Of a stretch of 64,000 nucleotides of DNA, positions 25,567-33,573 are shown piece after piece. A model generated the notes under the pieces. It saw only the letters and a list, made by a program, of their open reading frames with translations. It was not told the origin of the DNA and did not search any database. Location: the NCBI RefSeq assembly GCF_963675985.1, contig NZ_OY780958.1, positions 3,038,001 to 3,102,000 on the forward strand, read 5' to 3'. Position 1 is the first letter of the stretch. Each line of letters opens with the position of its first letter. This DNA comes from an uncultured Roseibium sp. GTDB taxonomy: Bacteria; Pseudomonadota; Alphaproteobacteria; Rhizobiales; Stappiaceae. The position numbers and the translations under genes are program-made.

Positions 25567-26340
25567 TCAGGCCTTCTTGTTCGAGACGTGCCATGGCGTC
25601 AGCCAGGCGCGGAGCTGCGAAATCAGCCCGTAGAGCACAAGGCCGACGAGTGTCAGGATCACGATGGTGCCGAAGAGTTCGGCAACGGCCAGATCCTGCA
25701 GATAAGCCACGGCCAGGTAGCCGAGCCCCTCGTTGCCGCCGATGAACTCCCCGACGATGGCACCGATCATGGCCAGCACGACCGCGACCTCGGCACCGGC
25801 CAGAATGACCGGCAGGGCTGACGGCAGCTCCAGCAGCGTGAACCGCTGCCAGGACTTCGCCTGAAGCATGGTGAGCACGTCCTTGTCTCCGGGCTCGACC
25901 GACTTGAAGGCGACCAGCGAGTTGGAGAAGACCGGGAAGAACGACAGGGCCGCCGCGATCACGATCTTCGATTCCAATCCAAAGCCGAACCACAGGATGA
26001 AGAGTGGTGCCAAAGCGATTTTCGGGATCAGCTGCAGACAGACGATGAAAGGCTTCGCCGCCCATTCGACCGGCGGGAACCGGGCCATGGTGAAGCCCAG
26101 GCCGACACCGATGAACGTGGCGATCAGGAACCCGGAGATCGCTTCCGTCGCCGTTATCCGCGCATGATGCCAGAGTTTCGGCTCGGTAATCATCTGGCTC
26201 AGTGCAACCAGGATCTTTTCCGGCGGCGGCAGAACGAAGGCGGAGACGTCCGCCGAATGAACATAGACCGACCAGATGATCAGGAAAACGGTCACCGAGG
26301 CGATCGGCAAGCCGATCCGGTACAGGCGTTCCCGGCTCAT
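25567..26340 (-). CDS. ABC transporter permease (nitrate/sulfonate/taurine type)
   Basis: 257 aa, six hydrophobic helices, with the BPD_transp_1 cytoplasmic loop at about residues 150-180 (ALSFFPVFSNSLVAF followed by the coupling region). It is last in a three-gene operon (binding protein, ATPase, permease) with 4-nt overlaps between genes and a strong terminator behind. Related importers take up sulfonates, pyrimidine precursors or aromatic acids. Confidence 0.9.
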   Translation of the reverse strand: MSRERLYRIGLPIASVTVFLIIWSVYVHSADVSAFVLPPPEKILVALSQMITEPKLWHHARITATEAISGFLIATFIGVGLGFTMARFPPVEWAAKPFIVCLQLIPKIALAPLFILWFGFGLESKIVIAAALSFFPVFSNSLVAFKSVEPGDKDVLTMLQAKSWQRFTLLELPSALPVILAGAEVAVVLAMIGAIVGEFIGGNEGLGYLAVAYLQDLAVAELFGTIVILTLVGLVLYGLISQLRAWLTPWHVSNKKA

Positions 26341-27143
26341 TGCATCCCTCCCGTCAGAGCGTTTCTCAGATGGGCAACCGCGTCCTGGAACTCCGTTCGC
26401 CGTTGCAGATCGAGATCGCGGGGTCTTGGGAATGGAAGGTCCTCAATCCCGATGATGCGGGCGGGGCGCGGCGCGAGCACCACGACCCTGTCGCTCAGGA
26501 AGGCGGCCTCGGTGATCGAGTGCGTGACCAGGATCGTGGTCACCTTCGCCCGGGCGCAGACGTTCATCAGCTCCATGTTGAGCGTGTCGCGCGTCATGGC
26601 GTCGAGCGCACCGAAAGGCTCGTCGAGCAGCAGCACCTGGGGATCGGTGACAAGGGCACGTGCGAGCGACGCGCGCTGGCGCATGCCTCCGGAGAGTTCC
26701 GACGGGCGATTGTTTTCAAAGCCGGCCAGGCCGACCATGTCGCACAGCGCGATGGCCCGCTCCATCCGCTCGGCCTTCGCAACGCCGGAAATCCGGAGCG
26801 GCAACGCGACGTTTTCCGCAACCGAGAACCAGGGAAACAGACGCGCTTCCTGGAACATCATGGAAACCGGCCGGGTTGCTTCCACCGACCGTTTCCGGCC
26901 CGACCAGACGGCGTTGCCGCGAACGGCCACGTCGCCGCTGGTGGGGTATTCCAACCCCGCGATGATCCGCAGCAATGTGGTCTTTCCGCATCCCGACGGC
27001 CCGAGCAGGGAGACGAACTCTCCCTTGCTCAAAGTCAGGCTGGCGTTGGAGATCGCCGTGACGGCCTTGTCGTCCGTTCCGAAGATCTTCTCCACGCCCG
27101 AGAGTGCGATTTCCGGTTCTTTTGAAACCGTATGTGCATTCAT
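26337..27143 (-). CDS. ABC transporter ATP-binding protein (SsuB/TauB-like)
   Basis: 268 aa. Walker A GPSGCGKTT, signature LSGGMRQRASLARAL, Walker B VLLLDEPFGALD and the H-loop (LVTHSITEA) are all intact. Energises import with the permease at 25567. Overlaps both neighbours by 4 nt. Confidence 0.94.
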   Translation of the reverse strand: MNAHTVSKEPEIALSGVEKIFGTDDKAVTAISNASLTLSKGEFVSLLGPSGCGKTTLLRIIAGLEYPTSGDVAVRGNAVWSGRKRSVEATRPVSMMFQEARLFPWFSVAENVALPLRISGVAKAERMERAIALCDMVGLAGFENNRPSELSGGMRQRASLARALVTDPQVLLLDEPFGALDAMTRDTLNMELMNVCARAKVTTILVTHSITEAAFLSDRVVVLAPRPARIIGIEDLPFPRPRDLDLQRRTEFQDAVAHLRNALTGGMQ

Positions 27144-28159
27144 TTCTGCAGGGCCTTGTCGAGCAGGGCGTTGGTGTAGAGGGATTTCGGATCCGGCGTG
27201 GTGTCGATCATCTTCGCCTCGGTCAGAAGCGAGACCGCCTTTTCCCAGACTTCGGGAATGTTGCGCAGCAGATTCGCCTCGGACTTGGACACCCAGTTTT
27301 CCGAGTTGGCACGCAGATCCTGCTTGGCCGTTTCCATGTCTTTGAGACCGCGCACGTCGTGCTTGGATCCGATGGCCTTCAGGATCGGCTCCAGATCGGA
27401 GGCCGTCGCGATTTCGAGTGCGGATTTATGGGTCGCGCGCAGAAACTTGACGAACTTCTCCGGGTTTTCCTTGATCGCGTCTTCATGCGCGACATAGACC
27501 TGCCCGGGCATGCCGTCATCCATGGGAATGGCATGAACGTCGTCGCTGGCGGCCTTGGCCTTGATCATGGAGGAGGTATTGCCGATGAAAGCGCCCGCGC
27601 GGCCGGCCTCGATCAGGGCGAAGGATGCGGCGCTGTCGGCGACCTTGACCTTCTCAACAGAGTCCGTTGCAAGGCCCGCGCCGGATAAGAGCAGGTCGAG
27701 CGTGCCTTCCATCGAGCCCCCGAGGGAAGCCATGCCTACGGTACGGCCCTTCAGGTCGGCGACCGTGTTCACCGGGTTCGACTTGGAAGAGATGATGTAG
27801 AACGGCGAAAGCTGCGCGATGGTCGCGATCGAAATCAGCGGCGCGCCGTTGTTGACCTTGGAAACAATGTAGTTGGTGCCCCCGGTCCGCCCGGAATCCA
27901 TCTGCTTCGCAATCACCATCTGGGCGGCCATGGCTGCGCCCTTGGCCGACTGGATCGAGAAGGTCAGGCCTTCGTCGGCGTAGTAGCCGGCGGCTTCCGC
28001 ATAGAGAACGGAGCCGAATGCCAGAGACAGGCTGAACGGGGTTATGAATTGAAACTCATCGCCCGCAGCATATCCGGATTTCGGAAGGGCAAGATAGGCT
28101 GCCCCGGTGGCTGCTGCGCCAAGAAAATTCCTGCGGTTCAGTTTACCTGTCATCATCAT
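27140..28159 (-). CDS. ABC transporter substrate-binding protein (NMT1/THI5-like)
   Basis: I use the first of three consecutive ATG codons at 28159 (frame extends to 28201), preceded by GGGGA. The 339-aa product starts with a twin-arginine-like signal (NRRNFLGAAATGAAYLALP), so export may use Tat. The rest resembles SsuA/NMT1 receptors (SLAFGSVLYAEAAGYYADEG region). Ligand unknown; the divergent bicupin oxygenase and a shared IclR-type operator suggest an aromatic or related acid. Confidence 0.88.
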   Translation of the reverse strand: MMMTGKLNRRNFLGAAATGAAYLALPKSGYAAGDEFQFITPFSLSLAFGSVLYAEAAGYYADEGLTFSIQSAKGAAMAAQMVIAKQMDSGRTGGTNYIVSKVNNGAPLISIATIAQLSPFYIISSKSNPVNTVADLKGRTVGMASLGGSMEGTLDLLLSGAGLATDSVEKVKVADSAASFALIEAGRAGAFIGNTSSMIKAKAASDDVHAIPMDDGMPGQVYVAHEDAIKENPEKFVKFLRATHKSALEIATASDLEPILKAIGSKHDVRGLKDMETAKQDLRANSENWVSKSEANLLRNIPEVWEKAVSLLTEAKMIDTTPDPKSLYTNALLDKALQK

Positions 28160-28234
28160 GCTGGCGTCCCCGTTTGCTTGTTGGCAGTTACGAAGACTCA
28201 AGCCTATGTGTAAGTATTTTCACTAGCGATAGGC

Positions 28235-28252
28235 CGTTTTATATATAAAACG
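28235..28252. promoter_or_regulatory. Perfect 18-bp palindrome, candidate IclR operator in front of the ABC operon
   Basis: CGTTTTATATATAAAACG is fully palindromic and lies 75 bp upstream of the binding-protein start. A further half-site AAAACGCA occurs at 28265-28272. The half-site matches the palindrome at 29134-29155. Confidence 0.65.
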
Positions 28253-28312
28253 CAGGTTAAAAAGAAAACGCAACCAGAGATATACTTTTCCTTCTTACCG
28301 CTACCCTAAGCA

Positions 28313-29095
28313 CTACGTTGCCGTTTCCTGCCAGCCGAGCAACCTGGAAATGCGCTTGGCTGTCCGAACCACGGACTCACGCACCGGGCCGTGGATCTCC
28401 GCCAGGTGCTGTTCGGAGATCGGTGCGGTGACATTGATGCCGGCGGCAACGCGCCCGGTGATGTCGTGAATGGGCGCTGCGACCGAGGCAATACCCGCTT
28501 CGAAATTGCCGGCATGCACGATCGCTTCCGCGCCATGATCTGCTTTCGCCTGGGAGAGGACCTCGGTCATGCTGATGGCACCGCGCACAAGCGAGGCGTT
28601 GTCGCTGCGGAACATGCTGACGAGGCTGTCGGTGGACAGATCCGCCAGCATCACGCGCCCGATGGCGGTGTTTCGGGCAGGAAGCCGGCTACCGACATGG
28701 ACAATGGACATGTCCGCATATTTGGCAGGAATCCGAAGCACGTAGAGAACCGAGGTGCCGTCCAGCACCCCCATATGGGCGGACCAGTTCAGTTCGTCGC
28801 GCAGGCGCTCCAGTTCCGGCTGGGCGATCTCCACGATCTCGCGCGTGGCCAGATAACCGTAGCTGAGCCTCAGGATACCGGGACCGACCGCATAGGTGTT
28901 GGTGCGCTGGTCGTGGATCAGGCATCCCATCTCTGCTAGTGTGTAGACCGTACGGAACGCTGCGGAGCGCGTGATCCCCAGACGTTCGGATATGTCTTTC
29001 AGGGAAAGGTTCGGTGTTTCCGGGGTAAAACACTGCAACGCCTTCAATCCGCGCACGAGGCCCGGGACCAGGTATCGATCCTCGTCAGCCGCCAT
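28313..29095 (-). CDS. IclR-family transcriptional regulator (ABC/bicupin locus)
   Basis: 260 aa: N-terminal winged helix (about residues 10-70, with LKDISERLGITRSAAFRTVY) and the IclR effector domain (GTSVLYVLRIP, RLPARNTAIGRVMLA, FEAGIASVAAPI). It lies upstream of the ABC importer on the same strand and divergent from the bicupin gene. Similar palindromes in both flanking gaps indicate control of both. Confidence 0.92.
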   Translation of the reverse strand: MAADEDRYLVPGLVRGLKALQCFTPETPNLSLKDISERLGITRSAAFRTVYTLAEMGCLIHDQRTNTYAVGPGILRLSYGYLATREIVEIAQPELERLRDELNWSAHMGVLDGTSVLYVLRIPAKYADMSIVHVGSRLPARNTAIGRVMLADLSTDSLVSMFRSDNASLVRGAISMTEVLSQAKADHGAEAIVHAGNFEAGIASVAAPIHDITGRVAAGINVTAPISEQHLAEIHGPVRESVVRTAKRISRLLGWQETAT

Positions 29096-29133
29096 GTTCT
29101 CTCATCTTCCTGTTCGCCGAAGTGAAATCGGTT

Positions 29134-29155
29134 TGCGTTTCACCAGTAAAACGCA
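29134..29155. promoter_or_regulatory. Inverted repeat, candidate IclR operator in the iclR/bicupin divergent gap
   Basis: TGCGTTT-N8-AAACGCA with perfect 7-bp arms, sharing the CGTTT half-site of 28235-28252. Another partial site CCGTAAAAC follows at about 29163. Confidence 0.6.
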
Positions 29156-29185
29156 GCCTCACCCGTAAAACAAGATGCCCCTAGA

Positions 29186-29201
29186 GTTGATCCATATCAA
29201 C
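29186..29201. promoter_or_regulatory. 16-bp inverted repeat upstream of the bicupin gene
   Basis: GTTGAT-CCAT-ATCAAC, perfect 6-bp arms, ending 25 nt before the bicupin start. It differs from the TGCGTTTT element and may bind another regulator. Confidence 0.35.
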
Positions 29202-29226
29202 CGCGTATGAGGACGGAGACGCTGTC

Positions 29227-30174
29227 ATGAACATTGAGAACCAGGAATTCAAAACGCTTCAAGAGGCTCTGAAGGCCAATACCGGCCGCTTTGTCGACAA
29301 GCGCTTCGACTGGGAAGCCTTCCCGTCGAACATCGGTTTTCCCGACCTTTCCCGCGCCCAGATGCGTTACATTGGCGCCGGTGGCTCGCCGAAGGTCGGC
29401 GACAACACGACCCTTAAGCCGGATCACTTCACCCTGTCCCTGATCTACAAGGAGCCGGGCAAATACGCCGCCTGCCACAGCCATGAGATCGAGGAAAGTT
29501 TCCTGATCATCGACGGCAGCCTGATCGTCGGCTGGGAAAAGGACGGCGAAGTGGTCGAAGTCAACCTCGGCCCGAAGGACATGATCCTGAACGCCCGCGA
29601 AATCGGCCACGGTTTCCGTGTCGACGGCGTCGAGCCGGTTTTGATGTCGATTTCCGTCGACGTCGGCAAGCCGCTGCCGCCGGTCTACCACTACCACCCG
29701 AAGGAGCATGCGCCGGAACTGGCCCGCAGCTTCGGTGCCGAACCGGGCAAGACCATGCCGTTCGACCCGAACGGATCCCATCCCCTGCAGAAGCTGATGG
29801 GAAAATACGTTGCCCGTCACAATGAACTGGAAACGATCTGGGACGATGCCGGCTTCACCCGCAAGGTCTACTGCGGCCCCGGAGGCGTGGAGACCGACAC
29901 CTGCCGGAAGGAAATGCTCGGTATTCCGTCGCGGGTCGGCGTCAAGCCGTTCACGCGGGACGTGGAAGACGCTTTCCTGGTGCTTGAAGGCTCCCTGACC
30001 GTCGGGTGGGAAGAGAACGGCGAAACCACTGAAGTCGAACTCGGACCGCGCGACCTTGTGAAGACCCCGGCCGGCCGCAAGCACTGGTTCCGCAACAACA
30101 GCGCCACGCCTGCAACCGTCTGGTATGTGGTGGGCTCCGCCGTGCCGGAAACGGTCAAGTTCGAAAAGGCCTGA
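29227..30174 (+). CDS. Bicupin protein, putative ring-cleaving dioxygenase
   Basis: 315 aa with two cupin domains. The first (about residues 60-140) has the complete metal set of motif 1, G-X5-H-X-H-X3-E (His84, His86, Glu90), and motif 2 His128. The second (about 225-305) has lost the HxH/E ligands (FTRDVED) but keeps KHW, so only one metal site is expected. Gentisate- and salicylate-type dioxygenases are bicupins of similar size, but I cannot name the substrate. It is divergent from an IclR regulator and an ABC importer and ends in a terminator. Confidence 0.78.
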   Translation: MNIENQEFKTLQEALKANTGRFVDKRFDWEAFPSNIGFPDLSRAQMRYIGAGGSPKVGDNTTLKPDHFTLSLIYKEPGKYAACHSHEIEESFLIIDGSLIVGWEKDGEVVEVNLGPKDMILNAREIGHGFRVDGVEPVLMSISVDVGKPLPPVYHYHPKEHAPELARSFGAEPGKTMPFDPNGSHPLQKLMGKYVARHNELETIWDDAGFTRKVYCGPGGVETDTCRKEMLGIPSRVGVKPFTRDVEDAFLVLEGSLTVGWEENGETTEVELGPRDLVKTPAGRKHWFRNNSATPATVWYVVGSAVPETVKFEKA

Positions 30175-30205
30175 CAGCTCCGGATTCGAAGCTGACTAGA
30201 CGATG

Positions 30206-30255
30206 AAAGGGGCGGCTGCCCGACGGCATGGATTGCCCGAGCGGCCGCCCCTTTT
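30206..30255 (+). terminator. Terminator after the bicupin gene
   Basis: 11-bp stem AAAGGGGCGGC / GCCGCCCCTTT (30206-30216 and 30244-30254) with extra pairing in the loop, ending in CTTTTC. Confidence 0.7.
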
Positions 30256-30348
30256 CATGAGATGAAGGATCTCTTTTGCACACAGCTTGCGAGAAGGCCT
30301 CCTTCGTCACCGAGGTCCCCTGATATCGAGAGTTACGTAGTAATCCGG

Positions 30349-30377
30349 TTGACGGGCACGCCACAAACGATAATAAT
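30349..30377 (+). promoter_or_regulatory. Sigma-70-type promoter of the flavin monooxygenase gene
   Basis: TTGACG (30349-30354), 17-bp spacer, AATAAT (30372-30377). Each box matches consensus at 5 of 6 positions. A GTTC-N6-GAAC operator lies just downstream. Confidence 0.6.
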
Positions 30378-30387
30378 TGAACTTAAT

Positions 30388-30401
30388 GTTCAAATAAGAA
30401 C
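30388..30401 (+). promoter_or_regulatory. Operator GTTC-N6-GAAC in front of the flavin monooxygenase
   Basis: GTTCAAATAAGAAC lies exactly 10 nt after the -10 box and 16 nt before the ATG at 30418. The same element with the same two spacings occurs at 46272-46285 in front of the 15-gene operon (11 of 14 bases identical in the reading direction). The IclR protein encoded at 31676 is the likely ligand. Confidence 0.65.
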
Positions 30402-30417
30402 TTTCAAAGGGATTCAA

Positions 30418-31560
30418 ATGGCCGTTTTGAAGATTGGAATCTGCGGTGGCGGTGTCGGTGGTTTGTGTGCGGCGATCGCGCTGACCGACATGGGCCATAA
30501 CGTGACGGTTTACGAACAGGCTTCCGAATTCGGCCGCGTGGGCGCCGATATCAACTTGACCCCCAATGCCGTCCATGCCCTCGACCGGCTTGGGGTCGGC
30601 GAACGGTTGCGCGAAACCGCGGCACGTCCCACCCACCGCATCAGCCGCCAGTGGGACACCGGCGAGGAAACCTCGCGCCTGCCGATGAGCACGGCCGCCG
30701 AGGAACGCTACGGCTCGCCGCAGTTGACCATCCACCGGGCCGACCTTCTCAACGCCCTGACTGACCGCCTTCCGGCCAACCGCATCCTCTTCGGCTGCAA
30801 GGTGACCGGTATCGAACAGGACGACACAAAGGCGACCATCCGCTTTGCGGACGGCAGCCATGCGGACTTTGACGCGGTCATCGGTGCCGATGGCATCCAC
30901 TCCGTCGTCCGGACCGCTCTGTTCGGCAAGGACGACCCGAAGTTCACCGGCCTGGTGTCCTACCGCGCGGTGTTCCCACGCTCCAAGGGCGCTGGTATTC
31001 CGGATCTCGATGCCTTCACGAAATGGTGGGGCCCGACCAGCGACTATCAGATCGTCACCTTCCCGCTCACCCGAGGCGAGGAGATCTTCGTCTTCGCGAC
31101 CACGCCTCAGACCGACTGGACCGAGGAAGGCTGGACCCTGCCGGGCGACATCAACGAACTGCGTGCGGTCTACAAGGACTTCCACCCCCAGGCCCGCGCC
31201 CTGCTCGACGCCTGCGAGACCGTAACCCGGTCTGCGCTGCATGTGCGCACGCCGATGGAACACTGGTCCAAGGGCCGGATCACCATTCTCGGCGACGCCG
31301 CCCATCCCATGGTGCCATTCATGGCCCAGGGCGCCTGCATGGCGATCGAGGACGCTGTCGTTCTGGCACGGTCCCTTGACGGCAGATCTTCCGCAGAGGT
31401 GCCGGCTGCACTCGAAACCTACGAGACCGCGCGGAAACCCCGTACCGCCCATGTCCAGGAAAGCTCGCTTGCCAATGAATGGCTGAAAGACCGAGGCAAT
31501 GCCGACTGGGTCTACGGCTACCAAGCATGGGAAGTGGGTCTGGACGACCTGGCTGCGTGA
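30418..31560 (+). CDS. FAD-dependent aromatic monooxygenase (salicylate/3-hydroxybenzoate hydroxylase-like)
   Basis: Group A flavoprotein hydroxylase, 380 aa. The dinucleotide fold GGGVGGLCAAIAL is at residues 9-21, the DG motif appears as VIGADGIHSVVR, and the second FAD motif as ILGDAAHPMVPFMAQGACMAIED. It would use NAD(P)H and O2 to hydroxylate an aromatic acid. I chose the ATG at 30418 (AAAGGG ribosome site) over the frame's upstream extension to 30262, which is non-homologous and contains the promoter. Shares its control element with the 46255-32507 operon. Confidence 0.9.
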   Translation: MAVLKIGICGGGVGGLCAAIALTDMGHNVTVYEQASEFGRVGADINLTPNAVHALDRLGVGERLRETAARPTHRISRQWDTGEETSRLPMSTAAEERYGSPQLTIHRADLLNALTDRLPANRILFGCKVTGIEQDDTKATIRFADGSHADFDAVIGADGIHSVVRTALFGKDDPKFTGLVSYRAVFPRSKGAGIPDLDAFTKWWGPTSDYQIVTFPLTRGEEIFVFATTPQTDWTEEGWTLPGDINELRAVYKDFHPQARALLDACETVTRSALHVRTPMEHWSKGRITILGDAAHPMVPFMAQGACMAIEDAVVLARSLDGRSSAEVPAALETYETARKPRTAHVQESSLANEWLKDRGNADWVYGYQAWEVGLDDLAA

Positions 31561-31576
31561 CGAAACGGCGATTGAG

Positions 31577-31622
31577 AAGCTGATCAATATGTGACATATC
31601 GTTCATATTAGATCAGCTTTTC
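31577..31622 (+). terminator. Hairpin terminator after the flavin monooxygenase gene
   Basis: Long stem AAGCTGATC-AATATG paired with CATATT-A-GATCAGCTT (one bulged base), then TTCTG. It lies 16 bp after the stop codon, separating the gene from iclR. Confidence 0.6.
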
Positions 31623-31675
31623 TGAGATCATCCCGATTTCGTATAAAAGTAAATAACCTGGATCAGGGGGGCAGC

Positions 31676-32494
31676 ATGACGTTGGCATCCGACAAGGACG
31701 CGGAACAGACAGGCTATTCGGTCCCGCCGGTTCTGCGGGCAATCGCACTGCTGCGCTATATCGGAGCCGGCAACCGCTGCCGCAACATCTCTTCGGCCTC
31801 CAAGGAACTGGGCATCAACCGCACCACGTTGATCCGCCTCATTCATACGCTGGAAGACGAGCGCATGATCGAGGAGATCGACGAAGGCGCCGGCTACCGG
31901 CTCGGAACCGGGTTGATCGCGCTGGCTTCCGAGGCCATCGCCGACCGGGACGTCGTCCAGGTCGCCCGGCCGATCCTTGCCGACCTGGCAGCCGAACTCA
32001 ACCTGTCGGCACATCTGGGCATTCTCGACGGGCTCGAGATCGTCTACCTGGCCCGGGAAACGCCGAACTCCTATCTGGTCAGCAACGTGCGCGTGGGCAC
32101 CCGTTTACCGGCGCATGCGACCACCATCGGACGCATTCTGCTGTCCGAGCTCGCGCCCGAGGCGTTGCACAAGCTTTATGACCACGTGACGCTCGATGCC
32201 TATACGGACAAGACCAGAACCTCCCTGGAGGAACTGGAAGCGCAACTCGCCGAGGACCGCAAAGGCAGTATCGCCTGGAGTGTCGCCAACTTCGAGCCCG
32301 GGATCGGTTCCTGCGCAGTCGCCGTTTACGACGATCGCGGCCGTGCGGTCGGCGGCATTAACGTGACCGGGCAGGACAGCGTGTTCACGCCTGGAACTTA
32401 CGAGGCGAATGTGATCGAACGCGCCATAAAGTCCGCCGCGAACCGGATTTCCGAGGGGCTCGGCCACACCTCGCGCACCGCTCGCAGAGCCTAA
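31676..32494 (+). CDS. IclR-family transcriptional regulator (ring-oxidation locus)
   Basis: 272 aa. Winged helix at about residues 20-80 (ISSASKELGINRTTLIRLIH) and the effector domain (DGLEIVYLARE, TRLPAHATTIGRILLSE, NFEPGIGSCAVAVYD). GGGGGG ribosome site 4 nt before the ATG. It sits between the flavin monooxygenase and the end of the convergent 15-gene operon. Identical GTTC-N6-GAAC elements at both of their promoters make it the best candidate regulator; PcaR/PobR-type IclR proteins bind similar GTTC/GAAC sites. Confidence 0.92.
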   Translation: MTLASDKDAEQTGYSVPPVLRAIALLRYIGAGNRCRNISSASKELGINRTTLIRLIHTLEDERMIEEIDEGAGYRLGTGLIALASEAIADRDVVQVARPILADLAAELNLSAHLGILDGLEIVYLARETPNSYLVSNVRVGTRLPAHATTIGRILLSELAPEALHKLYDHVTLDAYTDKTRTSLEELEAQLAEDRKGSIAWSVANFEPGIGSCAVAVYDDRGRAVGGINVTGQDSVFTPGTYEANVIERAIKSAANRISEGLGHTSRTARRA

Positions 32495-32506
32495 TTTCAG
32501 AAATAA

Positions 32507-33106
32507 TCAGTCGTAGGTATAACCGAAGGACAGGCCGAACCGGTCCGCCGTCAGCGGTCGGTTGCCGGTCAGGGCCCGGCGGAGCCACAAGCGACCGTGG
32601 ATCTGGGTGTCGGTGAAATCGGCGTTTTCCGGAAGCCGGACACCATCAAACCAAAGCCCACCCAACCACTCGGCGCCGGAGAAATCCGCCTGTTTGCGTA
32701 AGTTCGCGCCTTCCAGCGAAAAGTTGCCATAGGCGACGACGGCTGAAAAATCCGCGTTGTCCTCAAAAACGGCACCATTGAAGTTGCCGATGCCGCGGAA
32801 TTCACACCCGGCAAAGGACACTGTGCGGGAGAAGGTTACCTCTTCGAACCGCGCGTCGTTGCGAAACGAAGCGCCCGCGAAGGAAACCTCGCCGCCGAAG
32901 ACCGATCCGCCGAACCAGGACAGGCCCTGGAACACCGCATCGCGCGCATCGATGCCGTCGGGAAACCGCGCATTCCGGAAATCGACGCCAGCCAACTCAA
33001 GGCCGGCGAGATCAAGCCTGCCTTCGCAGTCGACCCCGGATAGATCGATGCGCTCGCCGTGATGCCACGGCGTCGACAGGCGGTCGCGGATTTCCCCCGC
33101 CAACAT
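32507..33106 (-). CDS. Pentapeptide-repeat protein
   Basis: 199 aa from the ATG at 33106, which overlaps the flavodoxin stop (TAATG). Residues about 35-165 form imperfect A(D/N)(L/F)XX repeats (for example FRNARFPDGIDARDAVFQG and ANLRKQADFSGAEW), giving a right-handed beta-helix. No signal peptide or membrane segment. Terminal gene of the 15-gene catabolic operon. Pentapeptide proteins can protect topoisomerases or scaffold other proteins; its function here is unknown. Confidence 0.85.
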   Translation of the reverse strand: MLAGEIRDRLSTPWHHGERIDLSGVDCEGRLDLAGLELAGVDFRNARFPDGIDARDAVFQGLSWFGGSVFGGEVSFAGASFRNDARFEEVTFSRTVSFAGCEFRGIGNFNGAVFEDNADFSAVVAYGNFSLEGANLRKQADFSGAEWLGGLWFDGVRLPENADFTDTQIHGRLWLRRALTGNRPLTADRFGLSFGYTYD

Positions 33107-33573
33107 TACGCGGCCTCTGAGTTCTGTTTTTCTGCGAGAGCGACCATTTCCTCCGCCCAAGGCAGAGCCAGATCATCCGCCATGTCGGCGCCGGACGCAT
33201 CATGGGTCAGCCGCTCGCCAAGCTGGGTCGCGCCGTGTTTGGTGAGCAGATCGGCAATATGCTTGCTGCCGTGGTTGAAGGTCTCGTCATATTCGGAATC
33301 GCCGAGACCGAAGACGGAGAAACAGACGCCGGAGAGATCCGCGTCGGACTTGGCCATGGCTTCCTCGAAGGGTTTCGCCGAGGCAGGCAGTTCGCCGTCG
33401 CCGTAGGTCGAACAGACAACCAGGTAGAACCCGCCTGCCTCGAAGTCGTCCGGCGCGAAATCGGACAGGTTGACGGCTTCGGCGTCGTGGTCGCCTTCCA
33501 GGCTGGAGACGATGTCCTCCGCCAGCATCTCGGCATTCCCGGTTTCGGTACCGTAGAGAACAGTGATCTTCAT
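33106..33573 (-). CDS. Flavodoxin (MioC-like FMN electron carrier)
   Basis: 155-aa single-domain flavodoxin. The FMN phosphate loop is YGTETGNAE (residues 7-15), with the isoalloxazine loops around STYGDGELP and VFGLGDSEY. It overlaps the preceding FNR-type reductase gene by 4 nt, so NADPH to FNR to flavodoxin is the natural chain. There is no ferredoxin gene in the operon, so it is the likely donor for the Rieske oxygenase encoded upstream. Confidence 0.92.
   Translation of the reverse strand: MKITVLYGTETGNAEMLAEDIVSSLEGDHDAEAVNLSDFAPDDFEAGGFYLVVCSTYGDGELPASAKPFEEAMAKSDADLSGVCFSVFGLGDSEYDETFNHGSKHIADLLTKHGATQLGERLTHDASGADMADDLALPWAEEMVALAEKQNSEAA

Noticed and set aside
29227..30174. Naming the bicupin gentisate 1,2-dioxygenase
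   Set aside because: Shorter than typical gentisate dioxygenases and without downstream maleylpyruvate isomerase/hydrolase genes; only the cupin metal site can be supported.
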